Shown here: piece after piece, positions 46,203-54,103 of the stretch
Numbering within the stretch: position 1 is the stretch's first letter
How the letters are laid out: every line of letters starts with the position of its first letter
Assembly: GCA_964497585.1 (NCBI GenBank)
Contig: CAZCDS010000005.1
Coordinates: 1-64,000, forward strand
DNA length: 64,000 nucleotides
Source of the DNA: CAZCDS01 sp964497585
GTDB taxonomy: Bacteria; Desulfobacterota; Desulfomonilia; Desulfomonilales; Desulfomonilaceae
Direction of reading: 5' to 3'
Notes under the pieces: generated by a model
What the model saw: the letters and a program-made list of their open reading frames with translations, nothing else
Told to the model about the DNA's origin: nothing
Database searches by the model: none
Made by a program: the position numbers and the translations under genes

Positions 46203-47021
46203 TCAAACTCCCGTCCCCGCTTCCGGTTTTGAGGCTGACACGCTCGAAGAAGGGAGTCTGAGAGCCAGGACGAGTACGTCAACTCGTTCAGCCTTACTCT
46301 TCTTGACGAGGATCCTGGCTGCTTCGCGGACGGTCGATCCTGTGGTGGAGACATCGTCGACGAGGAGCACACGACGTCCCGCAAAACGGTCGGCGCGAGC
46401 AATTCCGAAGGAGCCCCGCAGATTCATGATCCGCTCTTTTCGTGAGAGCCCGGCCTGAGGGGGCGTGTCCTTTGTCTTGGTGAAGGAGCTGCGGTCCAAT
46501 GGGATTCCCGTGTGGCGAGCGAGCCTTTCCGCCAGCACCAGTGCTTGATTGAATCCCCGGCGAATGAGGCTCTTCCGGTGCATGGGAATGGGCACGATGA
46601 AATCGATCTCATGATCGGAGAAATGATTCTGGAAAGCCTGGGCGAGCAAGAGGGAGAGTGGGCGGGCCATCTGAAACGCGCTCCCATACTTGAAACGCGT
46701 GATAGCGCCTCTCACCGGGTCTTCATATTCGACGGCGAAACGAGCCCGATGATAGGCGGGGGGACTGGACAAGCACTCGCCACAGTAGTGGAGCGGCACT
46801 CCCGTGAAGCTCGGAAAGGGACGGCCGCACCGGTCACAGAAAGGAGATCGTATCGGTTCAACCGATCCCGCGCAGGTGGGGCACAGCATCGAATCCGGAT
46901 CCACGTTCCGGTCACCGCTGCAAAACGCGCAGAGCCTTGGGAAAGCAACTTCTGCGAGAGCCTCCCCCAATGCGCGGAGGTGCCGAGTGAGGATCGTGCG
47001 CCAGGGGGTATTGCTCTTCAC
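46203..47021 (-). CDS. comF: ComF family phosphoribosyltransferase-like protein
   Basis: 272 residues. N-terminal zinc-binding part with CAFCSGD, LCPTCAG, FCDRCGRP and YCGEC within residues 30-85, then a type I PRTase domain with PIPMHRKSLIRRGFNQ near 148-163 and VLLVDDVSTTGST near 219-231. ComF links DNA uptake and recombination machinery in competent bacteria; in non-competent species the role is unclear. The gene reads away from the divergent SAM hydrolase gene. Confidence 0.92.
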   Translation of the reverse strand: MKSNTPWRTILTRHLRALGEALAEVAFPRLCAFCSGDRNVDPDSMLCPTCAGSVEPIRSPFCDRCGRPFPSFTGVPLHYCGECLSSPPAYHRARFAVEYEDPVRGAITRFKYGSAFQMARPLSLLLAQAFQNHFSDHEIDFIVPIPMHRKSLIRRGFNQALVLAERLARHTGIPLDRSSFTKTKDTPPQAGLSRKERIMNLRGSFGIARADRFAGRRVLLVDDVSTTGSTVREAARILVKKSKAERVDVLVLALRLPSSSVSASKPEAGTGV

Positions 47022-47167
47022 ATACGACTCCGCGAACGCCCGGATCGACGTTTCTACTCGGGCACGCCTCCGTGGCCAGCTATTTCGTGAAATGTTACGC
47101 TGGCTTTTGAGCTACCGTTCCGTGTAAAAGACAGTATACCTCTTTGGCAACAAGGACAGGTAACCGA

Positions 47168-47953
47168 TTGCGATCCATCATAACCATTTCGACCGATTTT
47201 GGCACGCGAGACGGCTTCGTCGGCCAGATGAAGGGTATCATGCTCGGAATCAATCCGGAGGCCTCGGTTGTCGACGTAACGCACGACATCGAGCCGTTCT
47301 CGATCCTGGAAGGCGCGCTGGTAATCAAGGGCATTGCGGGGCACTTCCCCAGGGGTTCCATCCACGTGGGGGTCGTCGATCCGGGAGTCGGCTCGGAGAG
47401 ACGCGGTATCGTATTTCGAGCTGACGGGCGTCTGTACGTCGGACCGGACAACGGGCTCTTTTCCCTCCTCATGCGATCCAGCCCCCCCGGGGAGATACGA
47501 GAGATCGAGAACCCAGCGTTTATGCTGCCCCAGCCGCATCCGACATTCCATGGAAGAGACGTGTTCGCGCCGGTCGCGGCCCATCTTTCGCTGGGGAAGC
47601 CTTTTCATGAAGTGGGAGCAGCGGTCGGGGAGCCGGTGATGCTTCCTGTGCCGACGCCAACGCGTACGTCGGCCGGCATCCGGGGTGAAATAATCCACGT
47701 GGATCGATTCGGTAACCTCGTCTCCAACATCGAGGAAGCGATGCTCGACAGGCCCGTCAGCGCGGTGGCTGCGGGTCACGTTCGAATGCACGGGATCGGG
47801 CGGTACTTCGGGCAGGTTGGCGAAGGCGAGCCCCTTGCACACATCAACAGCTCCGGATATCTCGAGATTGCCGTGAACCGGGCAAACGCTGCGGTGCAAC
47901 TCGGAATCGAAAAGGGTCAACCCGTAGAGATTACGTGGAACCCGGAGAAATAA
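47168..47953 (+). CDS. SAM hydrolase (SAM hydroxide adenosyltransferase, DUF62)
   Basis: About 261 residues from a TTG with AAGGACAGG seven bases upstream; another TTG eight codons earlier is possible. The family hydrolyses S-adenosylmethionine to adenosine and methionine. Blocks seen: TISTDFGTRDGFVGQMKG near 5-22, DVTHDIEPF, GVVDPGVGSERRGI near 74-87, VGPDNGLFS near 96-104, and the second domain's HVDRFGNLVSN near 178-188. These include the Asp/Arg/His set of the hydroxide-using enzymes, and no halogenase-type loop is apparent. The next gene starts four bases downstream. Confidence 0.9.
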   Translation: MRSIITISTDFGTRDGFVGQMKGIMLGINPEASVVDVTHDIEPFSILEGALVIKGIAGHFPRGSIHVGVVDPGVGSERRGIVFRADGRLYVGPDNGLFSLLMRSSPPGEIREIENPAFMLPQPHPTFHGRDVFAPVAAHLSLGKPFHEVGAAVGEPVMLPVPTPTRTSAGIRGEIIHVDRFGNLVSNIEEAMLDRPVSAVAAGHVRMHGIGRYFGQVGEGEPLAHINSSGYLEIAVNRANAAVQLGIEKGQPVEITWNPEK

Positions 47954-47957
47954 GCCC

Positions 47958-49187
47958 GTGAGCAGTGAAGTAGCCTCCGACGAGACAACGGTCTTGCACA
48001 AGCCCGAGATCCTCGTTCTCACGACCTCCTACCCCTCTCACGATGAGGATCCGTCATCGGTCTTCATTGCCAAGCTCCTCGCGGCGATCCGCGAGCAGGG
48101 GTACGAATTCAAGGTAGTTGCGCCCTCTGACGGGACGTTCCACGGACGGCGGGAAGTACGAGGAATCGAGACGGTGCGGTTCGGGTACTTCTGGCCGAGG
48201 TCCCTGGAGAAGTTGACCAGGGGAGGAGGCGGGATTCCGGAAAACCTCAGTCAGAGTCTGCTGGCGAGGCTTCAGCTTGTTCCCATGATGCTGGCCTTCT
48301 TCTTCGTTGCGTTGTGGGAAGGCAGAAGGTCGGACCTGATCTACGCCAACTGGCTCGGAGCAGGCGTAATCGGTGCGCTCCTCGGTTTTGTCACGGGCAA
48401 GCCGCTCGTCGTATCTTATCGCGGCGACGATGGATACCTCGCTCGGGAGCGATTCGCATGGTGGGTTCTCGCGCGAATCGTGTCCGACAGGGCCGCTATT
48501 GTCGCACCGGTGAGCGGCGAACTGATGAGAATATTCGTGGACTTCGGTGTGCCGGAAGAAAAGTGCCGGCTCCCCAGATTCGGGGTGGACAGAGAGATGT
48601 TTCACCCGGCCGAGAATCGGCCGGCCGCACGCGACCGGGTGCGACTCCTCTTTGTGGGGAGCCTCATCCCGCGAAAGGGTCTTCAGGACCTGCTCGAAGC
48701 CCTTTCAATCCCTGAGTTGGAAGACCTCGATCTGGTGGTTGTCGGCGAAGGGTACTACCGGTCCGACTTGGAGGCAATGTGCGAACGCTTCGGTCTCCAG
48801 GGCCGAACAGAGTGGATGGGCGTGCTTCCCCAGGCGGACGTGGCCCGCACCATGCGATCGGTCGATCTCTTCTGCCTGCCGAGCCACATGGAAGGAAGAC
48901 CGAACGTGGTAAACGAGGCGATGGCTTCCGGGCTTGCCGTGATTTCCACGCGGGTCGGTGGAATCCCGGACATGATCGTGGAGGGTGAGACCGGGCTCCT
49001 GTTTGACGCGGGGAATGTCGGGCAGCTTCGGCAATGCCTCGTGGCCGTGGCGTCGGACCCGGATCTTCGAGAATCAATGGGCCTGGCCGGTCGGGAATTC
49101 CTCGACAGGACCGGCGTGAGCTGGGAGGCTACAGCAGAGGATTTCGACGTGATCTTCTCGAAGCTCCTGGGGAGAGAACGAAATTGA
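47958..49187 (+). CDS. GT4-type glycosyltransferase
   Basis: 409 residues from a GTG four bases after the SAM hydrolase stop, hence the same operon. The N-terminal domain reads LVLTTSYPSHDEDPSSVFIA-like near 20-35; then YANWLGAGVIGALLG and SYRGDDGYLAR near 155-165. The donor domain has LFVGSLIPRKGLQDLLEAL near 228-246, VVGEGYYRSDLE, and PSHMEGRPNVVNEAMASG near 308-325 with the two Glu residues. It is 29 kb away from the main glycan cluster, so it may serve another glycan. Confidence 0.9.
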   Translation: MSSEVASDETTVLHKPEILVLTTSYPSHDEDPSSVFIAKLLAAIREQGYEFKVVAPSDGTFHGRREVRGIETVRFGYFWPRSLEKLTRGGGGIPENLSQSLLARLQLVPMMLAFFFVALWEGRRSDLIYANWLGAGVIGALLGFVTGKPLVVSYRGDDGYLARERFAWWVLARIVSDRAAIVAPVSGELMRIFVDFGVPEEKCRLPRFGVDREMFHPAENRPAARDRVRLLFVGSLIPRKGLQDLLEALSIPELEDLDLVVVGEGYYRSDLEAMCERFGLQGRTEWMGVLPQADVARTMRSVDLFCLPSHMEGRPNVVNEAMASGLAVISTRVGGIPDMIVEGETGLLFDAGNVGQLRQCLVAVASDPDLRESMGLAGREFLDRTGVSWEATAEDFDVIFSKLLGRERN

Positions 49188-49271
49188 TCCGCTGTACGCC
49201 CTATGCGATCGCACTTTGTCTTGAGTGATGGCGCTTCCCCGGAAACCGGGGACTCGGTTGCCTACAAGAGC

Positions 49272-49294
49272 ACTGACCCAGTTCCCAGGTCAGT
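49272..49294. repeat. Dispersed 23-base dyad, imperfect copy
   Basis: ACTGACC...GGTCAGT with a nine-base imperfect centre. The flanking CCTACAAGAGC and GGCACCCCTGGG are shared, inverted, with the copy at 59793-59815 inside the MITE-like element. The shared block is about 45 bases; the rest of the 49188-49528 gap has no gene. Confidence 0.5.
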
Positions 49295-49528
49295 GGCACC
49301 CCTGGGCCTCTGCCAGATGTGGAGGTGGGGTGCCACGGTCCTGGACGAAGGCCGGGGCCAAATCTTGATTCCGTGATCTCGGGGCCCGTCTCCATGGGAA
49401 CGGACTTTTACCACTCACGATTGCCATCGTTTTGCCGGTTCTGCCACAGTCCCCATGCTGTGCGCTTAGTTGCGCGAAGAAGCGTGCTCAACGCAATAGG
49501 CGCAAGCAATACCGTGGGATAGAGATAA

Positions 49529-49720
49529 GTCTTGGTGGTGGAGATTTCCTGAAGAAGACAGAGCAGGGGCGGACTGAGGCAAGCGAGTGAAAGAGCATTC
49601 CCATGAGAAAACGGTGGCATGCCCTGACATGTCCTGAACTCAGGGGAAGTGAGTTTGGTGTACAAGGAGCTTCCACAAATCCGGACGAAGCACATCAATG
49701 CGATTTGTCGGAGATTTCGC
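49529..49720 (+). repeat. Upstream repeat U1 of the ankyrin paralogue set
   Basis: The segment before the first ankyrin gene matches the one before the second (50780-50951): GTCTTG, then GGTGGAGATTTCCTGAAG, ACAGAG, and GGGGCGGACTGAGGCAAGCG continuing through GAGTGAAAG, then GGTGTAC. The two genes were therefore duplicated with their control region. Confidence 0.6.
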
Positions 49721-50503
49721 ATGAGCATTCAACGCAGTAGCCTTATCACAACGCGGATCTTGGAACTCCTCGCGATTTTGGCACTGCTGCCGTTGGCAGG
49801 GTTCGCAAATGAGAAGCCCACCCTCGATCAACAACTCCTGCAAGCAGCCGAGCGTGGGGACGTGGCGGAGGTCAAATCCGCGCTGGCGGAAGGCGCGCAG
49901 GTCAACGCGCGGGCCAAGAATGGCTGGACTCCTCTCATGAGGGCTGCGAAGGAAGGTCACGTGCCCGTGGTCAAACTGCTGGTATCGATGAACGCTGACG
50001 TGAATCCAGATGGCGCCGCCTGCTCGGAGACTCCCCTGATCATTGCTGCGGCTGCGGGACATCTGCAGGTCGTAAAACTGCTCCTCGACAGAAATGCAGA
50101 TCCTCAAGCCCTTGACTGTGATTGGAGGACCCCTTTGATGCGCGCTGCAGTAGAGGGCCATGTGCGTGTGGCGCGCCTCCTCCTTGAGAAGGGGGCTAGC
50201 GTCAGTTCTGCTGACGAGGATTGTTGGACGCCCCTGATGTTCGCTGCAGCGGGAGGCCACTCGGACCTTTCGAGGTTGCTTCTCCGCAAGGGTGCTGATG
50301 TCAATGAAAGTGACTGTCATGGCACCACGGTTCTCATGGAGGCTGCCTGGGGCGGGCACACGAAAGTAACCGAGGCGCTCTTGGATCGTGGGGCCGATGT
50401 CAATCGGAGGGATGCGTTTGGCGTGACAGCCCTCGGGGCGGCAAAGCGGACGGGGTACAAAGAAATTCAAAGGTTACTCCGAGCCCACGGCGCGTGTAGA
50501 TAG
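49721..50503 (+). CDS. Exported ankyrin-repeat protein 1
   Basis: About 260 residues from the ATG at 49721, with GGAG ten bases upstream; the longer frame has no signal-like start. Residues 1-29 form a signal peptide (SSLITTRILELLAILALLPL, then AGFA). The mature protein is a run of about seven ankyrin repeats from EVKSALAEGAQVNAR to LLRAHGACR, with clear TPLMRAA and GADVN turns. Predicted periplasmic or extracellular, a protein-binding scaffold. First of three paralogues in tandem; divergence is too great for a very recent duplication. Confidence 0.85.
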   Translation: MSIQRSSLITTRILELLAILALLPLAGFANEKPTLDQQLLQAAERGDVAEVKSALAEGAQVNARAKNGWTPLMRAAKEGHVPVVKLLVSMNADVNPDGAACSETPLIIAAAAGHLQVVKLLLDRNADPQALDCDWRTPLMRAAVEGHVRVARLLLEKGASVSSADEDCWTPLMFAAAGGHSDLSRLLLRKGADVNESDCHGTTVLMEAAWGGHTKVTEALLDRGADVNRRDAFGVTALGAAKRTGYKEIQRLLRAHGACR

Positions 50504-50522
50504 ATCCCAATGAGGGAAGCGC

Positions 50523-50713
50523 AGTTCCGGTTACACCAGACTCAATTCCTCTCGGGGCTCTTTTTCGGGCCGGGCTTCGACCTGCAGGAAGAGGTCGGCT
50601 GCCTGCGATTCCTCCCTGGATGACGTGATCAGGCAGTCCGGGTGCCACGACTCGGGCTCATTCGTCAAGTATCAAGTATCGTGGGACTACAACTCTCGGT
50701 CAGGCGGATGGCA
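50523..50713. repeat. Intergenic element copy A
   Basis: Shares a 174-base block (50540-50713) with 52722-52895, same length, six differences by eye. Its left end AGTTCCGGTTACACC at 50523-50537 matches the 15-base terminal inverted repeat of copy C with one mismatch. A right-end match, GGTGTACCCGAAACT, lies at 50906-50920 in the leader of the second ankyrin gene. Confidence 0.75.
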
Positions 50714-50779
50714 GAGGAGGGATTGTCCGCGCCTCGGTGATTCGAATCTCGTGAACTGTGAATGTTCTTGGTGTCTTGT

Positions 50780-50951
50780 GTCTTGCGGGTGGAGATTTCC
50801 TGAAGAGGACAGAGGGGGGGCGGACTGAGGCAAGCGAGTGAAAGGAGCTAAATGAGAAGACGCCGCTATGTCCCCGGATATCGCGAACCCAGGAGAACGA
50901 GGTATGGTGTACCCGAAACTCCTCACGGGTGCGACAGGGGAGAGATTCCGC
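50780..50951 (+). repeat. Upstream repeat U2 of the ankyrin paralogue set
   Basis: Counterpart of 49529-49720, see there. The copies agree in long blocks over the first 70 bases and drift apart towards the start codon. Contains GGTGTACCCGAAACT, the possible right end of intergenic element A. Confidence 0.6.
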
Positions 50952-51656
50952 ATGAAAATTGAACGCATGCATATCTTCACAACTAACACACTCACTTTGC
51001 TCGTGGTATTGGTCCTGCTCCCACTGGCTGCTGCGGGAGAGGACACAACGGCGCTTGACCGTCAGTTGATTCAAGCTGCGCAGGGTGGGGATGTGCGGCG
51101 GGTCAAAGGCCTTCTGGCCAAGGGTGCGCATGTGGACGCACGCGACTTTGATCGCGAGTCGGTTTTGAGCTGGGCCATAGGCGCTGGTAGCGTTGAAGTG
51201 GCGAAACTGCTCCTTGACAAAGGCGCTCCAGTCAACAGTACGGGGGCTAGTGGAGAAACGCCACTGATGGTGGCTGCCATTCGAGGAAACCCTGTGATCG
51301 TGAAGCTGCTATTGGCCAAGGGCGCTGATGTCACGCAAGTAGATGGGTTTCTCCGGACTCCTCTACTGCTTGCTGCTGAGAGGGGTCATGTTCGAGTGGC
51401 CAGAATGCTCTTGGCCAAGGGTGCTGACGTCAATTGGAGGCAGTTTGAGGGCAAGACGGCCCTGATTCTTGCCGCCGAAAAGGGGCACCTTAGCGTCGTG
51501 AAGCTACTGCTTGATAACGGGGCGGACCTCAATGCAAAGGACGTCAAGGGTGCGACGGCCCTAAGCCGTGCGCAAGACAATGGCCGGACGAGAGTTGCGG
51601 AACTACTGCGAGTCCGTGGGGGCGCTGAGTTGGGCGGTCAGGCCGAGCGTCATTGA
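50952..51656 (+). CDS. Exported ankyrin-repeat protein 2
   Basis: About 234 residues from the ATG at 50952 with GGGGAGAG eight to ten bases upstream. A signal peptide covers about 1-27 (NTLTLLVVLVLLPLAAAG). Then about six ankyrin repeats: AKGAHVDARD, DKGAPVNSTG, AKGADVTQVD, AKGADVNWRQ, DNGADLNAKD. Closest relative in the window is paralogue 3 by repeat order, paralogue 1 by leader sequence. Likely a periplasmic binding scaffold; no partner enzyme is adjacent. Confidence 0.85.
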   Translation: MKIERMHIFTTNTLTLLVVLVLLPLAAAGEDTTALDRQLIQAAQGGDVRRVKGLLAKGAHVDARDFDRESVLSWAIGAGSVEVAKLLLDKGAPVNSTGASGETPLMVAAIRGNPVIVKLLLAKGADVTQVDGFLRTPLLLAAERGHVRVARMLLAKGADVNWRQFEGKTALILAAEKGHLSVVKLLLDNGADLNAKDVKGATALSRAQDNGRTRVAELLRVRGGAELGGQAERH

Positions 51657-51864
51657 GTTCGGTAGCGACGTATCGACGACTGACATGGGATCATCCATGG
51701 ATTTAGGCGCCGATCCAGGACGGGAGCAGGGCCTGAATCTGTTGGAATGAACGCCCCATGCGGCACATCTGACGGGCATGGTGCCGCGACGCCACATGGG
51801 GTGGTCGGCAGAGGAGCCTGTGCACATAAATATCGTAGCTTCGCTCGCCAGGGGGTTTTGTTTG

Positions 51865-52659
51865 ATGCGGATACTCTCGATGAAGATGCTAGCCAGGCCC
51901 GCTAGCCCAAAGAGATGGCTCCCTGTGATCGTCGCATTGAGCGTGTCGCCCCTACTGGGGATGGCTGCGGACAAGGCCGTGCTCGATCACGACCTGTACT
52001 GGGCTGCGGCGCGAGGGGACTTGGCACAGGTCAAGGCAGCCTTGGCCGAGGGTGCAGACGTTGACCCGCGGAAGGCTTATTTGATGTCCCCTCTGATGAT
52101 TGCTGCTCGCAACGGCCACGTCAAAGTAGTGCAAGTTCTGTTGGCCAAAGGCGCGAGTGTTAACCGTGAAGCCGACTTCGGCAGGACAGCCCTTATGCTG
52201 GCTGTCGAAGGGTCTCACCCAGGGGTCGCGAAACTGCTTGTGCAAGCCGGCGCTGATGTCAATGCATGCGACGGGGATGGCAATTCGGTCCTTAGGTGGG
52301 CTGTCGGGAGCGGTATCGGCCGAGAAGTAGTGAAGCTGCTTCTTGACAAAGGGGCATGTGTCAATACTGAGGGCTACGGTGGAGAGACGCCACTGATGCC
52401 CGCTGTCTTCGGAAAACCGGATCTCGTGAGACTGCTCCTGGACAAGGGCGCTGATGTGAACGCAAGGGACGGCTTTCACCGGACACCTCTGATCCTAGCA
52501 GCGTCTGCCGGTGCCACTGAAGCGGTGAAGTTGCTCCTGGAGAAAGGCGCTGATGTGAACGCAAAGGATTTGGATGGCAAGACGGCCCTTAACGTGGCAA
52601 GAGCAGCGGGCTACGAGGCCATCGTGCACTTGCTGTTGGCTAGCGGGGCAAGGAACTAG
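51865..52659 (+). CDS. Exported ankyrin-repeat protein 3
   Basis: About 264 residues from the ATG at 51865; further in-frame ATGs follow at codons 6 and 8. The N-terminus is a signal peptide with a long n-region (MLARPASPKRWLPVIVALSV) and cleavage after GMA. About seven ankyrin repeats follow (AEGADVDPRK, AKGASVNREA, QAGADVNACD, DKGACVNTEG, DKGADVNARD, EKGADVNAKD). Its leader does not share the U1/U2 block, so the three genes arose in at least two steps. Confidence 0.85.
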   Translation: MRILSMKMLARPASPKRWLPVIVALSVSPLLGMAADKAVLDHDLYWAAARGDLAQVKAALAEGADVDPRKAYLMSPLMIAARNGHVKVVQVLLAKGASVNREADFGRTALMLAVEGSHPGVAKLLVQAGADVNACDGDGNSVLRWAVGSGIGREVVKLLLDKGACVNTEGYGGETPLMPAVFGKPDLVRLLLDKGADVNARDGFHRTPLILAASAGATEAVKLLLEKGADVNAKDLDGKTALNVARAAGYEAIVHLLLASGARN

Positions 52660-52704
52660 CACGTCAATGCGCGTGTCTCGCGCCTTTCCGGTAGCATAGG
52701 ATTC

Positions 52705-52895
52705 GGTTCCTGGTCCACTATACTCAATTCCTCTCGTTGTTCTTTTTCGTGCCGGACTTCGACCTGCAGGAAGAGGTCGGCTGCCTGCGATTCCTCCCTG
52801 GATGACGTGATCAGGCAGTCCGGGTGCCACGACTCGGGCTCATTCGTCAAGTATTAAGTATCGTGGGACTACAACTCTCGGTCAGGCGGATGGCA
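52705..52895. repeat. Intergenic element copy B
   Basis: The 174-base block at 52722-52895 is nearly identical to copy A and in the same orientation, placed after the third ankyrin gene as A is placed after the first. The left inverted-repeat sequence is more degenerate (GTTCCTGGTCCACTA). No right end is recognisable. Confidence 0.75.
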
Positions 52896-53072
52896 ACGTC
52901 AAGATTGAAACTGCGATGGCGGGTTCGATCCCTGTTCCCTTGAATCTACGACCTTCTTCTATGCTATACTCCACCTCGGGAAACGTGCAGCCTGTCCCCA
53001 CGAAATGAACAGGCGCTTGTACGCATGAATCGCGACGTCGTCCCCGTGATTCGGCAAAGCGGAGTCAGTGCT

Positions 53073-53294
53073 ATGAGAAGACAACTTACCGCGATTATAG
53101 AGAAGGAAGATGATGGTTACGTGGCGTTGTGTCCCCAACTGGACATTGCAAGCCAGGGGGAAACGATCCAGGAAGCCCGCGACAATCTTCGCGAGGCCCT
53201 GGAGCTTTTCCTCGAAGTCGCTTCGGAGCAAGAGATCAAAGACCGACTTCACGACGAAGTGTATGTGACGCAAGTGGAGGTCGGCGTTGGGTAA
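53073..53294 (+). CDS. hicB: HicB-family antitoxin
   Basis: About 73 residues from an ATG with GGAG nine bases upstream. It is the partial RNase H-like HicB fold: TAIIEKEDDGYVALCPQLDI near 5-24, SQGETIQEARDNLREALELF near 26-45. It lacks a C-terminal DNA-binding domain, as is usual for the short form. Antitoxin first, toxin second, with an eight-base overlap, which implies coupled translation. Confidence 0.87.
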   Translation: MRRQLTAIIEKEDDGYVALCPQLDIASQGETIQEARDNLREALELFLEVASEQEIKDRLHDEVYVTQVEVGVG

Positions 53295-53475
53295 GCGCGG
53301 CGTGCTTTCGCGCAAGGAGGTCTGCGCGATTCTTGCGCGGCATGGGTTCGTCGAGGTGCGGCGCCGCGGCAGCCACGTTTTGATGCAGAAGAAATTGCCA
53401 AATAGCACGGTAACGGTACCGGTGCCTGACCACCCCGAACTTCGTGTCGGAACACTTCAAGCCATTATCCGATAG
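53287..53475 (+). CDS. hicA: HicA-type mRNA interferase, C-terminally truncated by a stop
   Basis: 62 residues from a TTG that overlaps hicB; a GTG five codons on is possible. The double-stranded-RNA-binding-like fold is clear: SRKEVCAILARHGFVEVRRR, the catalytic His in GSHVLMQ, and TVPVPDHPELRVGTLQAIIR. It stops at TAG (53473-53475), but the same frame continues with SGIPGTEFSS to TGA at 53508, which is what HicA proteins have after IIRQ. A single CAG-to-TAG change would explain it. The catalytic His is kept, so activity may be reduced and not lost. Confidence 0.8.
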   Translation: MGKRGVLSRKEVCAILARHGFVEVRRRGSHVLMQKKLPNSTVTVPVPDHPELRVGTLQAIIR

Positions 53476-53508
53476 AGCGGTATTCCCGGAACCGAATTCT
53501 CCTCTTGA

Positions 53509-54068
53509 ATATCGCCGGGAAATCCCTGACGTACATTGGGGATGATCCGAAGCCCTCACGGATAAAATGTGATGGCCATTCCGGTCACCTGGTGGCTACA
53601 ATGGCAGGCTCCGCCGTTATTAAACAAAATACCCTCCGCTGTGAGGCCCAGTCCCGCGGACTCCCCTGCGGCGCTAGTGAAACTCTGGGGAGGAGGGTTC
53701 AGACCTCCCGAACTGGTATCACAGATACGCAAGTTTTCCGATGGCTCCTCGTCGTTTCCGTTTGAGATGTGCACAAATATCTGCAGGAGTTCCGGGTACA
53801 CCATACTCAATTCCTCTCGGGATTCTTTTTCGGGCGGGGCGTTTGCCTGCAATTCCTCCGCTGGATGACGTGATGAGTCAGCCCGGGTGTCACGACTCGA
53901 ACTCCTTGACTCATGAGCACATCATGAAGAATCTTGCTCATTCCGGTGTACCCGGAACTTCGGGCATGTTCAAGAAATGACAGAGCGACAGGCCGGGCCT
54001 ACGTTCCGATCGTGATACAGGGGATGTTGGTCTGTTGAAGGCCGTTGAGAAGGGCCGTTATTTTTTTC
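53509..54068. other. Gene-poor gap carrying element copy C
   Basis: Open frames on both strands here are short and unsupported. Apart from element C the stretch holds no visible gene. It ends at the lexA promoter. Confidence 0.45.
53788..53959. repeat. Intergenic element copy C with 15-base terminal inverted repeats
   Basis: Perfect inverted repeats AGTTCCGGGTACACC (53788-53802) and GGTGTACCCGGAACT (53945-53959) enclose 142 bases that match the start and middle of copies A and B with an internal deletion. Size and structure resemble a MITE; no transposase is nearby. Confidence 0.65.
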
Positions 54069-54097
54069 TTGCAAAGAGAACAAATGTTCCCTATATT
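54069..54097 (+). promoter_or_regulatory. lexA promoter
   Basis: TTGCAA at 54069-54074 and TATATT at 54092-54097, spaced by 17 bases. Transcription would start at about 54103-54105, on the lexA ATG itself. Confidence 0.6.
54078..54089. promoter_or_regulatory. LexA operator (SOS box)
   Basis: GAACAAATGTTC is a perfect GAAC-N4-GTTC dyad, the type bound by LexA of Gram-positive bacteria and several Desulfobacterota. It lies in the spacer between the -35 and -10 elements, so bound LexA would block RNA polymerase: direct autorepression. Confidence 0.8.
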
Positions 54098-54103
54098 GAG
54101 AAT

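Noticed and set aside
47054..48022. 322-codon minus-strand frame opposite the SAM hydrolase
   Set aside because: The plus strand carries every conserved block of DUF62; the reverse frame has none.
52900..52945. GGTTCGATCC at about 52922, like a tRNA T-loop
   Set aside because: The stem around it needs wobble pairs and no D-arm, anticodon arm or acceptor stem can be folded upstream.
53556..53852. 98-codon minus-strand frame through element C
   Set aside because: It starts inside the repeat and its product has no domain; the part shared with copies A and B changes frame between copies, so it is not a conserved protein.
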